A stretch of DNA of 64,000 nucleotides from Donghicola tyrosinivorans (GTDB lineage Bacteria > Pseudomonadota > Alphaproteobacteria > Rhodobacterales > Rhodobacteraceae), in assembly GCF_003003355.1 (NCBI RefSeq), contig NZ_PVTQ01000013.1, positions 72,562 through 136,561 of the forward strand, written 5' to 3'. This document shows positions 35,552-45,826 of this stretch, piece by piece. The notes beneath the pieces are model-generated. The model was not told the DNA's origin. It saw only the letters and a list, made by a program, of their open reading frames with translations, and ran no database searches. Each line of letters opens with the position of its first letter. Position 1 is the first letter of the stretch. Position numbers and translations under genes: made by a program.

Positions 35552-35968
35552 TTAGCTGCCCTCGACGTGCGCTTTGAAGTTGTTCAATATCTGCTGCCAG
35601 CCAAAACGCTGCATCTCTAGCGGATTGGTGTTTTCCGGATCGAACGTAGTCTGAACCCGCGTGCCGCCATCCACAGGATCAAAGGTCGTTCTGGCCCTGC
35701 GGCCATCCCCCAGCAACAAGGTCACCGCCTTCTGCGGGTCCACGTCCTCATAGACGCCTTCGAAATCAAAGCCAAAGCTGCCGTCCTTCGCCTCCATCCG
35801 CGCGACATAGCGGCCCCCGACCCGCAGGTCGACCTCTGCGCCGGGGCAGCACCAGTCATCGGACGCAAAGTTCCATTTGGTGATGTCATCAGGTGTGGTG
35901 AAAGCCTGCCAAGCCCGCGCGGGCGGGGCGGCGACCATGGCCTCGATGGTGATGGTTTGATCGGTCAT
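35552..35968 (-). CDS. SRPBCC/AHSA1-family protein
   Basis: This 138-residue cytoplasmic protein has the START-like fold signature of the Aha1 C-terminal (activator of Hsp90 ATPase homologue 1-like) group: VAAPPARAWQAFTTPDDITKWN near the start, VGGRYVARMEAKDG, and a C-terminal helix with GWQQILNNFKAHVE. Such proteins bind hydrophobic ligands but mostly lack a known role. It is the last of a group of three minus-strand genes with a PhnB-like and a YdeI-like protein, a set often found together. A molecular role cannot be given. Confidence 0.85.
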   Translation of the reverse strand: MTDQTITIEAMVAAPPARAWQAFTTPDDITKWNFASDDWCCPGAEVDLRVGGRYVARMEAKDGSFGFDFEGVYEDVDPQKAVTLLLGDGRRARTTFDPVDGGTRVQTTFDPENTNPLEMQRFGWQQILNNFKAHVEGS

Positions 35969-35983
35969 GGGGTGTCCTTTCGC

Positions 35984-36466
35984 TCAGGCGCCGCGCACCG
36001 CATCTTCCAATGCGGCGATGTCGATCTTGCACATGGTCATCATAGCCTCAAACGCGCGTTTCGCGATATCGCGGTCGGCATGGGTGGTCAGTTCCAGCAA
36101 GCGGCGCGGCGTGATCTGCCACGAATACCCCCAAGGGTCTTTGCACCAGCCACAGGCGTTTTCACTGCCACCATTGTCCACAATGGCGGACCAGTAACGG
36201 TCGGTTTCCGCCTGATCCTCTGTCACCACCACAAAGCTGACGGACTCGTTCGGAGTAAAGTTCGGCCCGCCGTTCAGCCCAAGGAACTGTCGGCCAAGCA
36301 CGGTGAATTCCACCGTCAACTCAACACCTTCCTGCCCGCCGGGATAATCCCCCGGAGCCGCATTGATGCGCCCGACACTGCTGTCGGGAAAGGTCTTGGC
36401 GTAGAATTCCGCCGCGCGTCGTGCCTCGCCATGGTCATACCACAGGCAGGTAATCATTTCTGGCAT
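35984..36466 (-). CDS. VOC-superfamily PhnB-like protein
   Basis: ATG at 36466 is preceded by AAGGAGAG. The 160-residue protein has the glyoxalase/bleomycin-resistance fold pattern of the PhnB/3-demethylubiquinone-methyltransferase-like group ([56 protein letters not shown]). No metal ligand set can be assigned with confidence. It is 15 bases upstream of the SRPBCC gene and probably co-transcribed with it. Function unknown. Confidence 0.85.
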   Translation of the reverse strand: MPEMITCLWYDHGEARRAAEFYAKTFPDSSVGRINAAPGDYPGGQEGVELTVEFTVLGRQFLGLNGGPNFTPNESVSFVVVTEDQAETDRYWSAIVDNGGSENACGWCKDPWGYSWQITPRRLLELTTHADRDIAKRAFEAMMTMCKIDIAALEDAVRGA

Positions 36467-36525
36467 TCTTCTCTCCTTAATGGAGCCGGCCAAAGCCGGA
36501 TTACGGTAAAAAACGGTCTGTTCGC

Positions 36526-37146
36526 TTACCTGTCCAACGCGCCTTTTCCCGCTAGAATCTTGTCCCGAAACCCGATGATACGGGCTGTTCGAGTCTCGGG
36601 CTTTTTCGCATTGCGCAGGTTGATCACATAGCTTTTCTGGCGTCCGGGGGTCAGGGCATGAAAGGCCTCGGCCAGTTCCGCGTCCGCATCCAGCGCCTCG
36701 GTCAGTTCTTCGGGAAACTCTAGCACTACTTCGTCCCGTGGCGGTTTGCGGCCTTCTTGCGCATAGGCCATCGCCTCGGCCAGATAGGCGCGAATGACGG
36801 GTTCACGTGCGGCGACCTGATCGTTGCCCTTAAACCGCAGAATATCGGGATGGCGGCTGTTCGGACCCGATCGCTCTAGTACCCCTTCGGGGTCTGTCAT
36901 GAGGGCCGCATTGAAGAAGGTCAGGCGAAAATCACCGCGAAACGCGCCCATGATGACGATGTTGCGCCCCGCGTGCATGTAGCAGGGGTGCCCCCATTTC
37001 ACGGTCTCTTCCAGACCCGCGTCACGGCAAATCCGACGCAGATCGCCCAAGCCCCCTGCCCAAAGGCGCGTTGAGCAGTCCGGCGTTGCAAAGCGCGCGC
37101 AGCGATCGCAGCCCTTGTCGAAATAGTCTTCGATCTCAGTGATCAT
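36526..37146 (-). CDS. YdeI-like / DUF1801 family protein
   Basis: ATG at 37146 follows a GGGGAGAG stretch. The 206-residue protein has the DUF1801 core ([33 protein letters not shown] in adjoining pieces) and a C-terminal bacteriocin-protection/YdeI-like helical part ([22 protein letters not shown]). Such proteins are widespread in soil and marine bacteria and poorly understood. Its neighbours downstream are PhnB-like and SRPBCC proteins, a common trio. Confidence 0.85.
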   Translation of the reverse strand: MITEIEDYFDKGCDRCARFATPDCSTRLWAGGLGDLRRICRDAGLEETVKWGHPCYMHAGRNIVIMGAFRGDFRLTFFNAALMTDPEGVLERSGPNSRHPDILRFKGNDQVAAREPVIRAYLAEAMAYAQEGRKPPRDEVVLEFPEELTEALDADAELAEAFHALTPGRQKSYVINLRNAKKPETRTARIIGFRDKILAGKGALDR

Positions 37147-37381
37147 TTCAGAAATCTCTCCCCCACCTGATCGCCGGAATACCGTGTATCGTTGCCACAA
37201 AATGAAGGCTGAGTAAGCCGTAGAATAGGTTTGTCCATCGATGCGGCAGCGCGGGTGGTCAAACGGTTTGGTATGATCTTCGGAGGGGATATCGATTCCG
37301 AAGCAAGCATAGCACAGCCGCGCGCTTTTCCAGCTAGCTTCACTGCGCCGACCCTCAATTCCGACCCGCCCTCATAGCCCC

Positions 37382-38287
37382 CTACGCTTTGCCCCGCGAG
37401 GTCAAGGCTACGCCCACCATCGTGATGGCCAAGCCGATGATCATGACGCCCGAGATCGGCTCATCAAACAGGGCCCAAGCCCAGAGCATCGTGACCGGCG
37501 GGCAAAGATAGATCACCGCGCTGACCTGCGCCGCCGGATAAAGGCGCAGGCAGGTGTAATAGACCCAATACGCCAGATAGGTCCCAAGCAAGACCAGCCA
37601 GCCCATGCCAAAGGCAAAGGCCCCCGTCATCGGCGGGGCCAGCCCGTCACCGATCCATAGGGACGTCAGACCGAACAGCACCGCGCCGGTCAGGCAGTGG
37701 ATGGTCATGCTTTGATGGACGGCCATCGCGCCTTCACGGCGGCTGCGGTGCAGGACCGAGGCGACGGCAAAGACCAGCATCGCCGCAATTGTCAGCCCAT
37801 AGGCCCAAAGGGGCGCGTCACCCACGGACAGACTGTGCGAGCAGACAACCAACACGCCGATCACAGCCAGCCCAGTCCCAGCCCATTGGGCCTTGGACAA
37901 ACGCTCGCCCAACACAGGTTGGGACATCACAGCAATCGCCAGCGGCAGAAGGTCAGCAATCAAAGCGACCAGCCCCGTGGGCACCCGCTGTTCAATCGCT
38001 AGGGCAAAGCCGCCAAGATAGATATAGACCGCACCGACGCCAAAACCCATCTGCGACAGCACTCCGCGCCTTGTCATCCGCGGCCCGATCAGCAACGCAA
38101 AGGGCAAAAGGATCACCCCTGAAAGCAGCGTGCGCCAGAACAGCAACAACGGCACACTGGCCTCTTGGTTGGCATACCGGACGCCAACGTAGCCGGAACT
38201 CCACCCGATCACCAAGAGCCCCGCCATGACGGGCCAAAGCAGCGATTGGGCGCGGGGAGCAATTCTTGTGGTATCAATATTGGTCAT
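37382..38287 (-). CDS. EamA/DMT-family inner-membrane transporter
   Basis: The 301-residue protein starts at 38287, where GAGG precedes the ATG; ATG at 38320 would add eleven residues. It has ten hydrophobic segments in two EamA repeats (VMAGLLVIGWSSGYVGVRYA in the first, GMGWLVLLGTYLAYWVYYTC in the second), as in metabolite exporters of the drug/metabolite family. It is divergent from a LysR regulator with a perfect 13-base palindrome between them, so export of an inducing compound is likely. Substrate unknown. Confidence 0.88.
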   Translation of the reverse strand: MTNIDTTRIAPRAQSLLWPVMAGLLVIGWSSGYVGVRYANQEASVPLLLFWRTLLSGVILLPFALLIGPRMTRRGVLSQMGFGVGAVYIYLGGFALAIEQRVPTGLVALIADLLPLAIAVMSQPVLGERLSKAQWAGTGLAVIGVLVVCSHSLSVGDAPLWAYGLTIAAMLVFAVASVLHRSRREGAMAVHQSMTIHCLTGAVLFGLTSLWIGDGLAPPMTGAFAFGMGWLVLLGTYLAYWVYYTCLRLYPAAQVSAVIYLCPPVTMLWAWALFDEPISGVMIIGLAITMVGVALTSRGKA

Positions 38288-38365
38288 GGGAGCCTCATAA
38301 ACAAGATGCTCTTTCGACATAGGGGCAGGCTCGGCACAATGTTGAATGACAAAAACTGATATGAT

Positions 38366-38378
38366 GATGACAGTCATC
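38366..38378. promoter_or_regulatory. candidate operator between the EamA and LysR genes
   Basis: GATGAC-A-GTCATC is a perfect 13-base inverted repeat in the 164-base divergent region. Its place is right for the LysR protein encoded at 38452 to act on both genes. Confidence 0.45.
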
Positions 38379-38451
38379 TAAATCCGTCACGCATAGCTTG
38401 ATGCAGATGGCGCGGACAGGCATGCTCAATGGGCAACAGAAAGGACACCCG

Positions 38452-39342
38452 ATGGCTGATCTGAAATCGCGACGTTTGGAAATTGACGCCCTGCGCGTGC
38501 TGCGGGCCGTCAAGCAGCATGGCGGCGTCACCCGCGCGGCCGAGGCTCTTGGCCTGACGCAATCAGCGGTCAGTCACAAGATCAAGCGGCTAGAGGACAG
38601 TCTGGATTGCGCGCTGCTGACGCGGCGGCCCAAGGGGCCGATGTTCACCGCGCTGGGGCTGGACCTGCTGGACTACGCGGAAAAGATCTTGGCCATGCAT
38701 GATGAAGCCCTGCTGAGTTTAGCGCAGAAAGACCTGTCAGGGCGCATCATGCTGGGACTGACCGAAGACACCACCCTGACAGACCTGTCCCGCATCTTGG
38801 GCCGTTTTCGCAGGTTACATCCCCAAGTCGCTGTGCGCACCCGCGTCCGCATGAGCCTGATCCTGCGCGAGCAGCTAGAAGCAGGCGAGCTGGACCTTGC
38901 CATCATGCAGATGTTTGACCACGAAGTGCGCCCCACCGATGAGGTGCTGTTTCAAGAGGACCTGCACTGGGTCGCCTCGCCCGAGTTCGAGATGCCAGCC
39001 CAAGGCCCCCTGCCGTTTCTGTCCTATGATCCCAACTGTTTTTACCGCAAATGGGCGATGGATTTCGGGCAGGACGCAGGCGATGTGCTGGAGACGGTCT
39101 TTGAATGCTCTAGCGCGGCGGGGATTTCGGCGGCGGTGAAGGCGGGCCTTGGGATCGCCCTGCTGAATGGGCGCTACGTCAGCCCCGATATCGCCATGAT
39201 CGACAGCCGCCTGCCCCAGCCGCCCCGCCTAAGCTATGTGGTCAGGCGCGCACGCAAGACCCACAATCCAGCACTGGAAGGGCTGATCAACGAAATCCGC
39301 GCCGAAATTGGCCGCAAGGGCGGGCTGTCACTGGCTGGCTAG
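38452..39342 (+). CDS. LysR-family transcriptional regulator
   Basis: ATG at 38452 is preceded by AAGGA; earlier in-frame ATGs at 38398 and 38422 lack one. The 296-residue protein has the LysR helix-turn-helix (VTRAAEALGLTQSAVSHKIKRL, RRPKGPMFTALGLDL) and a C-terminal effector domain. It is divergent from an EamA-type exporter and probably controls it. The ligand cannot be inferred from sequence. Confidence 0.9.
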   Translation: MADLKSRRLEIDALRVLRAVKQHGGVTRAAEALGLTQSAVSHKIKRLEDSLDCALLTRRPKGPMFTALGLDLLDYAEKILAMHDEALLSLAQKDLSGRIMLGLTEDTTLTDLSRILGRFRRLHPQVAVRTRVRMSLILREQLEAGELDLAIMQMFDHEVRPTDEVLFQEDLHWVASPEFEMPAQGPLPFLSYDPNCFYRKWAMDFGQDAGDVLETVFECSSAAGISAAVKAGLGIALLNGRYVSPDIAMIDSRLPQPPRLSYVVRRARKTHNPALEGLINEIRAEIGRKGGLSLAG

Positions 39343-39579
39343 GGCGCGATAGCCTTTTCGGGCCTTCTGGCGGTGCAAGGTGTTTAGCGCCTCGGTCGCC
39401 TCATCTGCCTGCGCAAAGGTCTGGGTCAGTACCTGCCCCCGCGTCCCGATCCGGCCCCAGTTGCGCACCAGCATGACCTCTCCGAACAGGGTCGGCTCAA
39501 GGCTAAGAGCATAAAACCGCGCCATGTTGCGGGCAGGGTCATAACGGGTCATGCGAAGGGGCAAAGGCGTGTGGGTCAT
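39328..39579 (-). CDS. WGR-domain protein
   Basis: This 83-residue protein is little more than a WGR domain, with the defining VRNWGRIGTRGQ in the middle and the flanking ARFYALSLEPTLFG and EALNTLHRQKARKGYR. WGR domains occur in PARPs and in molybdate-metabolism regulators, where they bind nucleic acid ends, but stand-alone versions have no clear role. The start at 39579 is preferred to an upstream GTG; no clear ribosome-binding site is seen. It overlaps the end of the LysR gene by 15 bases on the opposite strand. Confidence 0.8.
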   Translation of the reverse strand: MTHTPLPLRMTRYDPARNMARFYALSLEPTLFGEVMLVRNWGRIGTRGQVLTQTFAQADEATEALNTLHRQKARKGYRALASQ

Positions 39580-39776
39580 AGAGCGCAGTATGCGGCCCAC
39601 CGCCCCAACCGGTCCAATGCATTTCCTGAATCAAAGGGGCCCGTCCGATTCAGCCCTGTGATGGGCGGTCAGGGTTTACCGCCTAAAACCTGCATTTCAG
39701 CACCCGGATACAGCTTGATCAGCGCGGGGTGCCTGCAACATGCTTAGCAGTAGGGAAACCCAGCCAAAGGACCAAG

Positions 39777-40109
39777 ATGAAACGCCTCTTAGCGCCTGTC
39801 GCCGCCGTGCTGCTTGCACTAACCCTGCCAGCGCAGGCCGAGACCATTTTGATCCTGCACGACACCCACGATCTGCCCCCGCCCTATTTCCAGCAGTGGT
39901 TTGCCACGCCAACCGAAGGCCCTGGCCTTCTGCCCGGCGCCCAAGAGGTCTTTATCAGGGGCGACGGGAAACACGGTGACTTCTTTGGGGTGCTCCAACT
40001 GAACTGCGACACCCCCGAGCGGTCCTACTGGGTCCATGAAGGCGGTTTCCTGACCGGCAACCACGTTCCAGCCGAGGCCATCCGCAACCTGCGAAAGGCC
40101 CTTTGCTAG
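39777..40109 (+). CDS. small secreted protein of unknown function
   Basis: ATG at 39777, with AGGA upstream, gives a 110-residue product. A signal peptide is clear (MKRLLAPVAAVLLALTLPAQA-ETI). The mature part is about 88 residues, contains ILHDTHDLPPPYFQQWF and WVHEGGFLTGNHVP, and has two cysteines (LNCDTPE and the final residue), which could form a disulphide in the periplasm. I recognise no family. It stands alone between minus-strand genes, convergent with the VOC gene. Confidence 0.7.
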   Translation: MKRLLAPVAAVLLALTLPAQAETILILHDTHDLPPPYFQQWFATPTEGPGLLPGAQEVFIRGDGKHGDFFGVLQLNCDTPERSYWVHEGGFLTGNHVPAEAIRNLRKALC

Positions 40110-40115
40110 GGGGCG

Positions 40116-41404
<1,289 letters not shown>

Positions 41405-41489
41405 GTCTGCCCCGTCCCAATGTCCTTGGATGCTAGCGAAGGCTTATCTGGATGAAAAAGCAAAGAAAATAATGTTGTCCGGCGAGGAA

Positions 41490-41514
41490 AGCGCGCCCGT
41501 TTGAAGGGCGCGCT
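41490..41514 (-). terminator. terminator after the SnoaL-like gene
   Basis: AGCGCGCCC (41490-41498) and GGGCGCGCT (41506-41514) form a perfect 9-pair stem with a 7-base loop. Read on the minus strand it lies 14 bases after the stop at 41528 and is followed by TTTCC. Confidence 0.6.
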
Positions 41515-41527
41515 GTACAGTTCGCGC

Positions 41528-41788
41528 TTACTGCGCGGGTAGGGTCGTGGCGAAGATGTAGCGGGCGATCTGCCAGTTGCTGCCCTCTTCGCGGTGCAGG
41601 ACGAACAGTTCCTGATTGGCGTTGGGGATCGTCACGGGGGCATCGGTGAACTGGGCCATCACACCGGCCAGATCGCCGTTGTTCAGCGCGGTTTCATAAG
41701 CCTCGATCGGCGCCCAAAGGCTGGCGTCCGGCCCCTCGGCATGGGCGGCAGAGCCCATTAAGGCCAAGGCTAGCAGAATGCGTTTCAT
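41528..41788 (-). CDS. short secreted SnoaL/NTF2-like protein, apparently internally deleted
   Basis: ATG at 41788 is preceded by AAGGAGGG. The 86-residue product has a signal peptide (MKRILLALALMGSAAHA-EGP), the first helix of a SnoaL/DUF4440 protein (IEAYETALNNGDLAGVMAQF) and then, directly after DAPVTIPNA, the last strands of that family (NQELFVLHREEGSNWQIARY). Family members I know of are about 150 residues, with some 60 residues between these parts. An in-frame internal deletion would explain this. A half-sized natural variant is the alternative. It probably does not fold as a normal NTF2 cone. Confidence 0.65.
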   Translation of the reverse strand: MKRILLALALMGSAAHAEGPDASLWAPIEAYETALNNGDLAGVMAQFTDAPVTIPNANQELFVLHREEGSNWQIARYIFATTLPAQ

Positions 41789-41800
41789 ACGATGCCCTCC

Positions 41801-42415
41801 TTAGGCCCATACCGGCGCGACCAAGGGGCCAAGCCCCTGAAACGCCCCAAGCTGGATGTTCAACATGCCTGTCGGCTCGATAAAGCGGGCGTTGCGCAGG
41901 GGGCCTGCGATAACGGGCGTCAAACCGATCAGCTTGGCGACCTCGGACACCTGCGCGACAGCGCTGGCATCATCGCCCGCCACAAAGGTCTGCACCGTTT
42001 TGCCAGCACGTACGGCAGGGGCGATCAGACTGGCGAAGAGGGTGTTGAACGCCTTGACCACATGGGCGGCGGGGACCAGCGCCTGCAATTCCTCGGCCGC
42101 CGAGGAGGTATGACCCACAACCAGATCCTTGAAATCCGCCGTGATGGGATTGCTGATATCCACCAGCACCTTGCCGGTCAGATCCCCTGCTTGCGCCAGA
42201 AATTCCTGCGCCTGCGCAAAGTACAGGGCAAGGATCACCACATCTGCCTGCGCGGCGGCTTCATTCGGGGTCAGCACAGTGGCGCCGGTGTCCTTTGCCA
42301 GCTGTGCGGCCTTGGCACCGTCGCGGGCTCCCAGCAGAACCTTGGCCCCCGTTCCGGCCAATGCTTGGGCAAACGCTCCGCCCATGTTGCCCACACCGAT
42401 AATCGCGATTTTCAT
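41801..42415 (-). CDS. NAD(P)-binding oxidoreductase, F420-dependent NADP reductase-like
   Basis: ATG at 42415 is preceded by GGAAAG. The 204-residue protein begins with a Rossmann fold (MKIAIIGVGNMGGAFAQALA) and has the ADVVILALYF and VLVDISNPIT segments and late AFNTLFASLI typical of the COG2085 family (NADPH-dependent F420 reductase-like, but usually working with NADP(H) and unknown substrates in proteobacteria). It is divergent from a LysR regulator, a common pairing. The true substrate cannot be read from sequence. Confidence 0.85.
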   Translation of the reverse strand: MKIAIIGVGNMGGAFAQALAGTGAKVLLGARDGAKAAQLAKDTGATVLTPNEAAAQADVVILALYFAQAQEFLAQAGDLTGKVLVDISNPITADFKDLVVGHTSSAAEELQALVPAAHVVKAFNTLFASLIAPAVRAGKTVQTFVAGDDASAVAQVSEVAKLIGLTPVIAGPLRNARFIEPTGMLNIQLGAFQGLGPLVAPVWA

Positions 42416-42515
42416 CTTCTTTCCTTTCGAAATCACTCTGGGCGGAACTATCTACCTGAAACAAAATTCGATAAATGGACCTGAATGCGGATCACTTGAA
42501 ACCAAGAGGCGGCAA

Positions 42516-43403
42516 TTGGACAAGCTAAGCGGGTTTGAAACTTTTGTGCGGGCGGTCGATCTGGGCTCTTTCACGGCGGCGGCGGACAGTCTGGATCTGT
42601 CGCCCCAGCAGGTGGGCAAGCAGATCCGCAATCTGGAACAGCACTTGGGCGTGCAGCTGTTGCACCGGACCACCCGCCGCCAAAGCCTGACGGACTTTGG
42701 CCTGCGCTTTTACGAACAGGCCAAGGTCATTCTGGCCGAGGTCGCCGAGGCCGAGGCGATGGCCGCCCAAACCAGCGCCGCGCCTCGGGGCAAGCTGCGG
42801 GTGAACGCGCCGGTCAGTTGGGGGATGCGGGCCCTGGCCCCCCGCCTGCCCGCCTTCATGATCGCCAATCCCGAGGTCGAGGTTGAACTGTCCCTGAGCA
42901 ACCGCATGGTCGATCTGGTTGAGGGCGGCTTTGATGCGGTCTTCCGCGTGGGCCAGCTAGAGGATAGCGGGTTGATGGCCCGCAAGCTGGCGCCTTACCG
43001 GCTGATCCTATGTGCCGCCCCTGCCTATCTGGCCAGCCATCCGCCGATCACAACGCCCGCCGATCTGGTCGCGCACAATTGCCTTGGGTTCGTTCATTCT
43101 GAGCTACGGCGCACATGGCATCTGGACGGCCCCACAGGCGCGACAGACGTGCAGGTCAAGGGGCGGCTGTCCTCCGATCACGGCGAGCCTTTGGTCTATG
43201 CAGCCCTTGAGGGGGTAGGGCTGATCTTGCAACCGGAAGAGCTGGTGAACGACGCCCTGTCGCAGGGCGAGTTGGTGCAGGTATTGCCCGATCATCAGGC
43301 CCCGACGCGGCCCATGCATATCCTCTATGCCCCCGACCGCCGGATCACCCCTGCCTTGCGAGCCTTTATCGACTTTGCCGCAGAAACCTTTGCCGCGCCT
43401 TGA
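42516..43403 (+). CDS. LysR-family transcriptional regulator with a TTG start
   Basis: The conserved N-terminus (DKLSGFETFVRAVDLGSF) starts right after a TTG at 42516, which has AAGAGGCGG just upstream; no ATG in frame is near. The 295-residue protein has the LysR helix-turn-helix (AADSLDLSPQQVGKQIRNLE, RTTRRQSLTDFG) and a CrgA-type effector domain. It is divergent from the oxidoreductase gene and probably regulates it in response to redox or aromatic stress signals. The trigger is unknown. Confidence 0.88.
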   Translation: MDKLSGFETFVRAVDLGSFTAAADSLDLSPQQVGKQIRNLEQHLGVQLLHRTTRRQSLTDFGLRFYEQAKVILAEVAEAEAMAAQTSAAPRGKLRVNAPVSWGMRALAPRLPAFMIANPEVEVELSLSNRMVDLVEGGFDAVFRVGQLEDSGLMARKLAPYRLILCAAPAYLASHPPITTPADLVAHNCLGFVHSELRRTWHLDGPTGATDVQVKGRLSSDHGEPLVYAALEGVGLILQPEELVNDALSQGELVQVLPDHQAPTRPMHILYAPDRRITPALRAFIDFAAETFAAP

Positions 43404-43417
43404 TGCGCCAAAGCGCC

Positions 43418-45826
43418 TTAGGGCGCATTGGTCTGGCGCAGGGTGGATTCCCAGTTCCGCAGAAAGCCTTCGCGTTTGATCCCGTCCAGAAAGGTCAGCA
43501 GCCCCGCGCCAAGGCGGATGGGTAGAAAGCTTGTGTCACTGCGCGAGGCATGCAGGGCTGGCGTCGCCTCGGCATCCGCAGGGGGGCGGATCGCGATCAG
43601 GGGCGTGCTTTCCTGAATGGTGCGCTGACCGTCGTCGGATAGCAGAAAGGCCACAAACGCCTCGCCCATTTCAGGGTTCGCCGCATCCTTCGGCACAAAG
43701 ACACTGCGGGTCATCACCAGATTATAGTCGTCAAAGAAATGCACCCCAATCGCGGGCTTGGCGGCGTTGCGGGCCATCGCGTATGAGCCGATTACATTCA
43801 GCGCCAGCACGATCTCGCCCTTGGCGACGGCCTCGGCCATGAGGGCGGTGGTCTCATAGGGGCGCATGGCGGCGCGGCCCAAAGTCTCCATCAGGCGTTG
43901 GGCCTGCACGCTCTGGATGGTGTCTTGGGTGGCGAACAGATACCCGATGCCCGAGCGGCGCAGATCATAGCCGCCGATCCGGCCATCCAGCGCCGCCTCA
44001 TTGTCGCGGATATAGCTGGACAAATCGCGGTGGCTGCGCGGCAGATCACCGGCGCTGAGGGTGTTGGTGTTGTAAAGAACGGCGGCGGGCTCGAACGTAA
44101 AGCCGAACAGCTCGGACCGCCAACGGGCCCAATCGGGCGGAAGGATGGCGGTCAAAAGGTTCAGCCGCCGCGCCATCCCGCGATTGACCAGATCCACCTG
44201 AAAATCCATCGCGGATGAAATCACTACGTCCGGCACCGGCACGCTGTCATCCAGCATGTCATTGTACAGATCGACGGTCTGGTAATCGACGTAGGTGATC
44301 GTGGGCTGGGGCAGTTGTTCTGGGTACTGGTCCAGAAAGGCCGCGATCAGCGGGCGCATGGCCTGCGGGTCGGCGGCGGCGTGGATCACCAGTTCCTCGG
44401 CACGGGTCAGCGATGGCAGGGCCGCGAACGCCAGCAGCAGCGCCAGAAGGCGCGGAAAGAACAGCGCAATCCGTAGCCCCCCAAGGCGCGAGGTTCCAAG
44501 CTGCATCTTCCCATCATGCCCTTCTATCACCTGCCGCACGATGGCCAACCCAAGGCCCGAACCTGCGGTGACAGGATCAAGGGAGCGGAAGCGTTCCGTC
44601 GCCGCAGCGCGGTGTTCCGGCGCAATGCCCGGCCCCGCGTCCGAAACCACCAGCACCACGTCCTGATCTTCGCGCATCAGACGCACGGCGATGGTGTTCG
44701 CCGCGCCTCCATGACGCACGGCGTTGTCGATCAGGTTGCGCAGCGCCTCACGGATCGAGACCTCATCCCCGTTAATGCGGATGGCGTCTTCGGGCGCGGT
44801 TTGATCGTCAAAGGACAAGGAAACATCGCGCATCCGCCGTTCGCGCAGCAGATCGGCCAAGGTGTTACGGACCAGAAGGCGCAGGTCCAGCGGCATCAAG
44901 CGGTTGCTTTCCGAACGGTGGCTGACCATCGCGTTCGCCAGCAACTGGTTGGTCATATGGACGGTTGCGTCGGTCTGCTTTCGGGCGCGGGACAGGCGGT
45001 CGCGCAGGGCAGCATCGCTGGCCGCGTCCTGCCCCAAATCCAACTGCCCGCGCAGGGCCGACAGGGCAGTGCGGGTCTGATGGGCCACATCGGCGATGAA
45101 CTGTTCCGACAGCTTCCGGCTGCGGGCCAGTTGGGCGATGAATGTGTTGATCGCCTCAAAAAGCCCCGCAATCTCATGGGGCGGCGTGCCGCTAAGGGGC
45201 GACAGGTCCGAGGCCGAGCGGTTGGCCAAGGCCCCCTCAATCGCCCGCAGGGGATGCAGTGAAGCGCGGATCGCCAGCCAGACGAACAGCAGCCCCAACA
45301 AGGACACCCCCGCCAGCCAGCCAATGCCGTAAAGGAACAGGGACATCTGCTGTTCGTTGCGCGCCCGTAGGGTCTGGCCCACCTGCACGATCACCCAATC
45401 GCGCCCCGTCGGACTGGTCATCTGGCGGCCTTGAACAGCGAAGCGAAAGGGCTCGGACAGGTCGGCGGTGTAGAACTGCATCTCGGTCGAAAGAGTCAGC
45501 CCATCCGGCAGGGGCAGATCGGGCGTTCCGGTGATCTCTCCGTGTTCGGGGGCAAAGATGCGGTAGACGATCCGGTCTTCGGGGGCCAGCGACAGGATAT
45601 CCATCGCCGTTTGCGGCAGGTCCACGGTGGGGGCGTTGGCGTCAAAGGTCACACGCTCTAGAACCGATAGGGTCGCGCCGGCCAGCAGCAGATCGTAGGT
45701 CCGGTTCGCCGCCGTCCGCGCATAGGTCCACAGCAGCCAAGAGATGATCAGCAGCAGGACCGAGAACCCCACCGCCATCGAGATGAGCAGCCGCCGTTGC
45801 AGCGAATAGGGGCGCGGGTCAGTCAT
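43418..45826 (-). CDS. histidine kinase fused to a periplasmic solute-binding domain
   Basis: This 802-residue protein begins as a TctE-like sensor kinase: membrane helix 12-33, periplasmic sensor, second helix about 163-186, HAMP-like linker, H-box with His249 (IADVAHQTRTAL), N-box NLIDNAVRHG, G-boxes DAGPGI and GSGLGLAIV ending near 457. It then runs without a stop through a hydrophobic stretch (456-474, LLALLLAFAALPSLTRA) that looks like a signal peptide, into about 325 residues of an iron/phosphoglycerate-type binding protein (LVIHAAADPQAMRPLIAAF; VPDVVISSAMDFQVDLV). The start overlaps the regulator stop by eight bases. Probably the stop between two former genes was lost. Confidence 0.85.
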   Translation of the reverse strand: MTDPRPYSLQRRLLISMAVGFSVLLLIISWLLWTYARTAANRTYDLLLAGATLSVLERVTFDANAPTVDLPQTAMDILSLAPEDRIVYRIFAPEHGEITGTPDLPLPDGLTLSTEMQFYTADLSEPFRFAVQGRQMTSPTGRDWVIVQVGQTLRARNEQQMSLFLYGIGWLAGVSLLGLLFVWLAIRASLHPLRAIEGALANRSASDLSPLSGTPPHEIAGLFEAINTFIAQLARSRKLSEQFIADVAHQTRTALSALRGQLDLGQDAASDAALRDRLSRARKQTDATVHMTNQLLANAMVSHRSESNRLMPLDLRLLVRNTLADLLRERRMRDVSLSFDDQTAPEDAIRINGDEVSIREALRNLIDNAVRHGGAANTIAVRLMREDQDVVLVVSDAGPGIAPEHRAAATERFRSLDPVTAGSGLGLAIVRQVIEGHDGKMQLGTSRLGGLRIALFFPRLLALLLAFAALPSLTRAEELVIHAAADPQAMRPLIAAFLDQYPEQLPQPTITYVDYQTVDLYNDMLDDSVPVPDVVISSAMDFQVDLVNRGMARRLNLLTAILPPDWARWRSELFGFTFEPAAVLYNTNTLSAGDLPRSHRDLSSYIRDNEAALDGRIGGYDLRRSGIGYLFATQDTIQSVQAQRLMETLGRAAMRPYETTALMAEAVAKGEIVLALNVIGSYAMARNAAKPAIGVHFFDDYNLVMTRSVFVPKDAANPEMGEAFVAFLLSDDGQRTIQESTPLIAIRPPADAEATPALHASRSDTSFLPIRLGAGLLTFLDGIKREGFLRNWESTLRQTNAP

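Noticed and set aside
39664..39683. GGCGGT...ACCGCC hairpin in the gap between the WGR and secreted-protein genes
   Set aside because: Only six pairs with an eight-base loop, and it does not follow any gene end, so it is not called a terminator.
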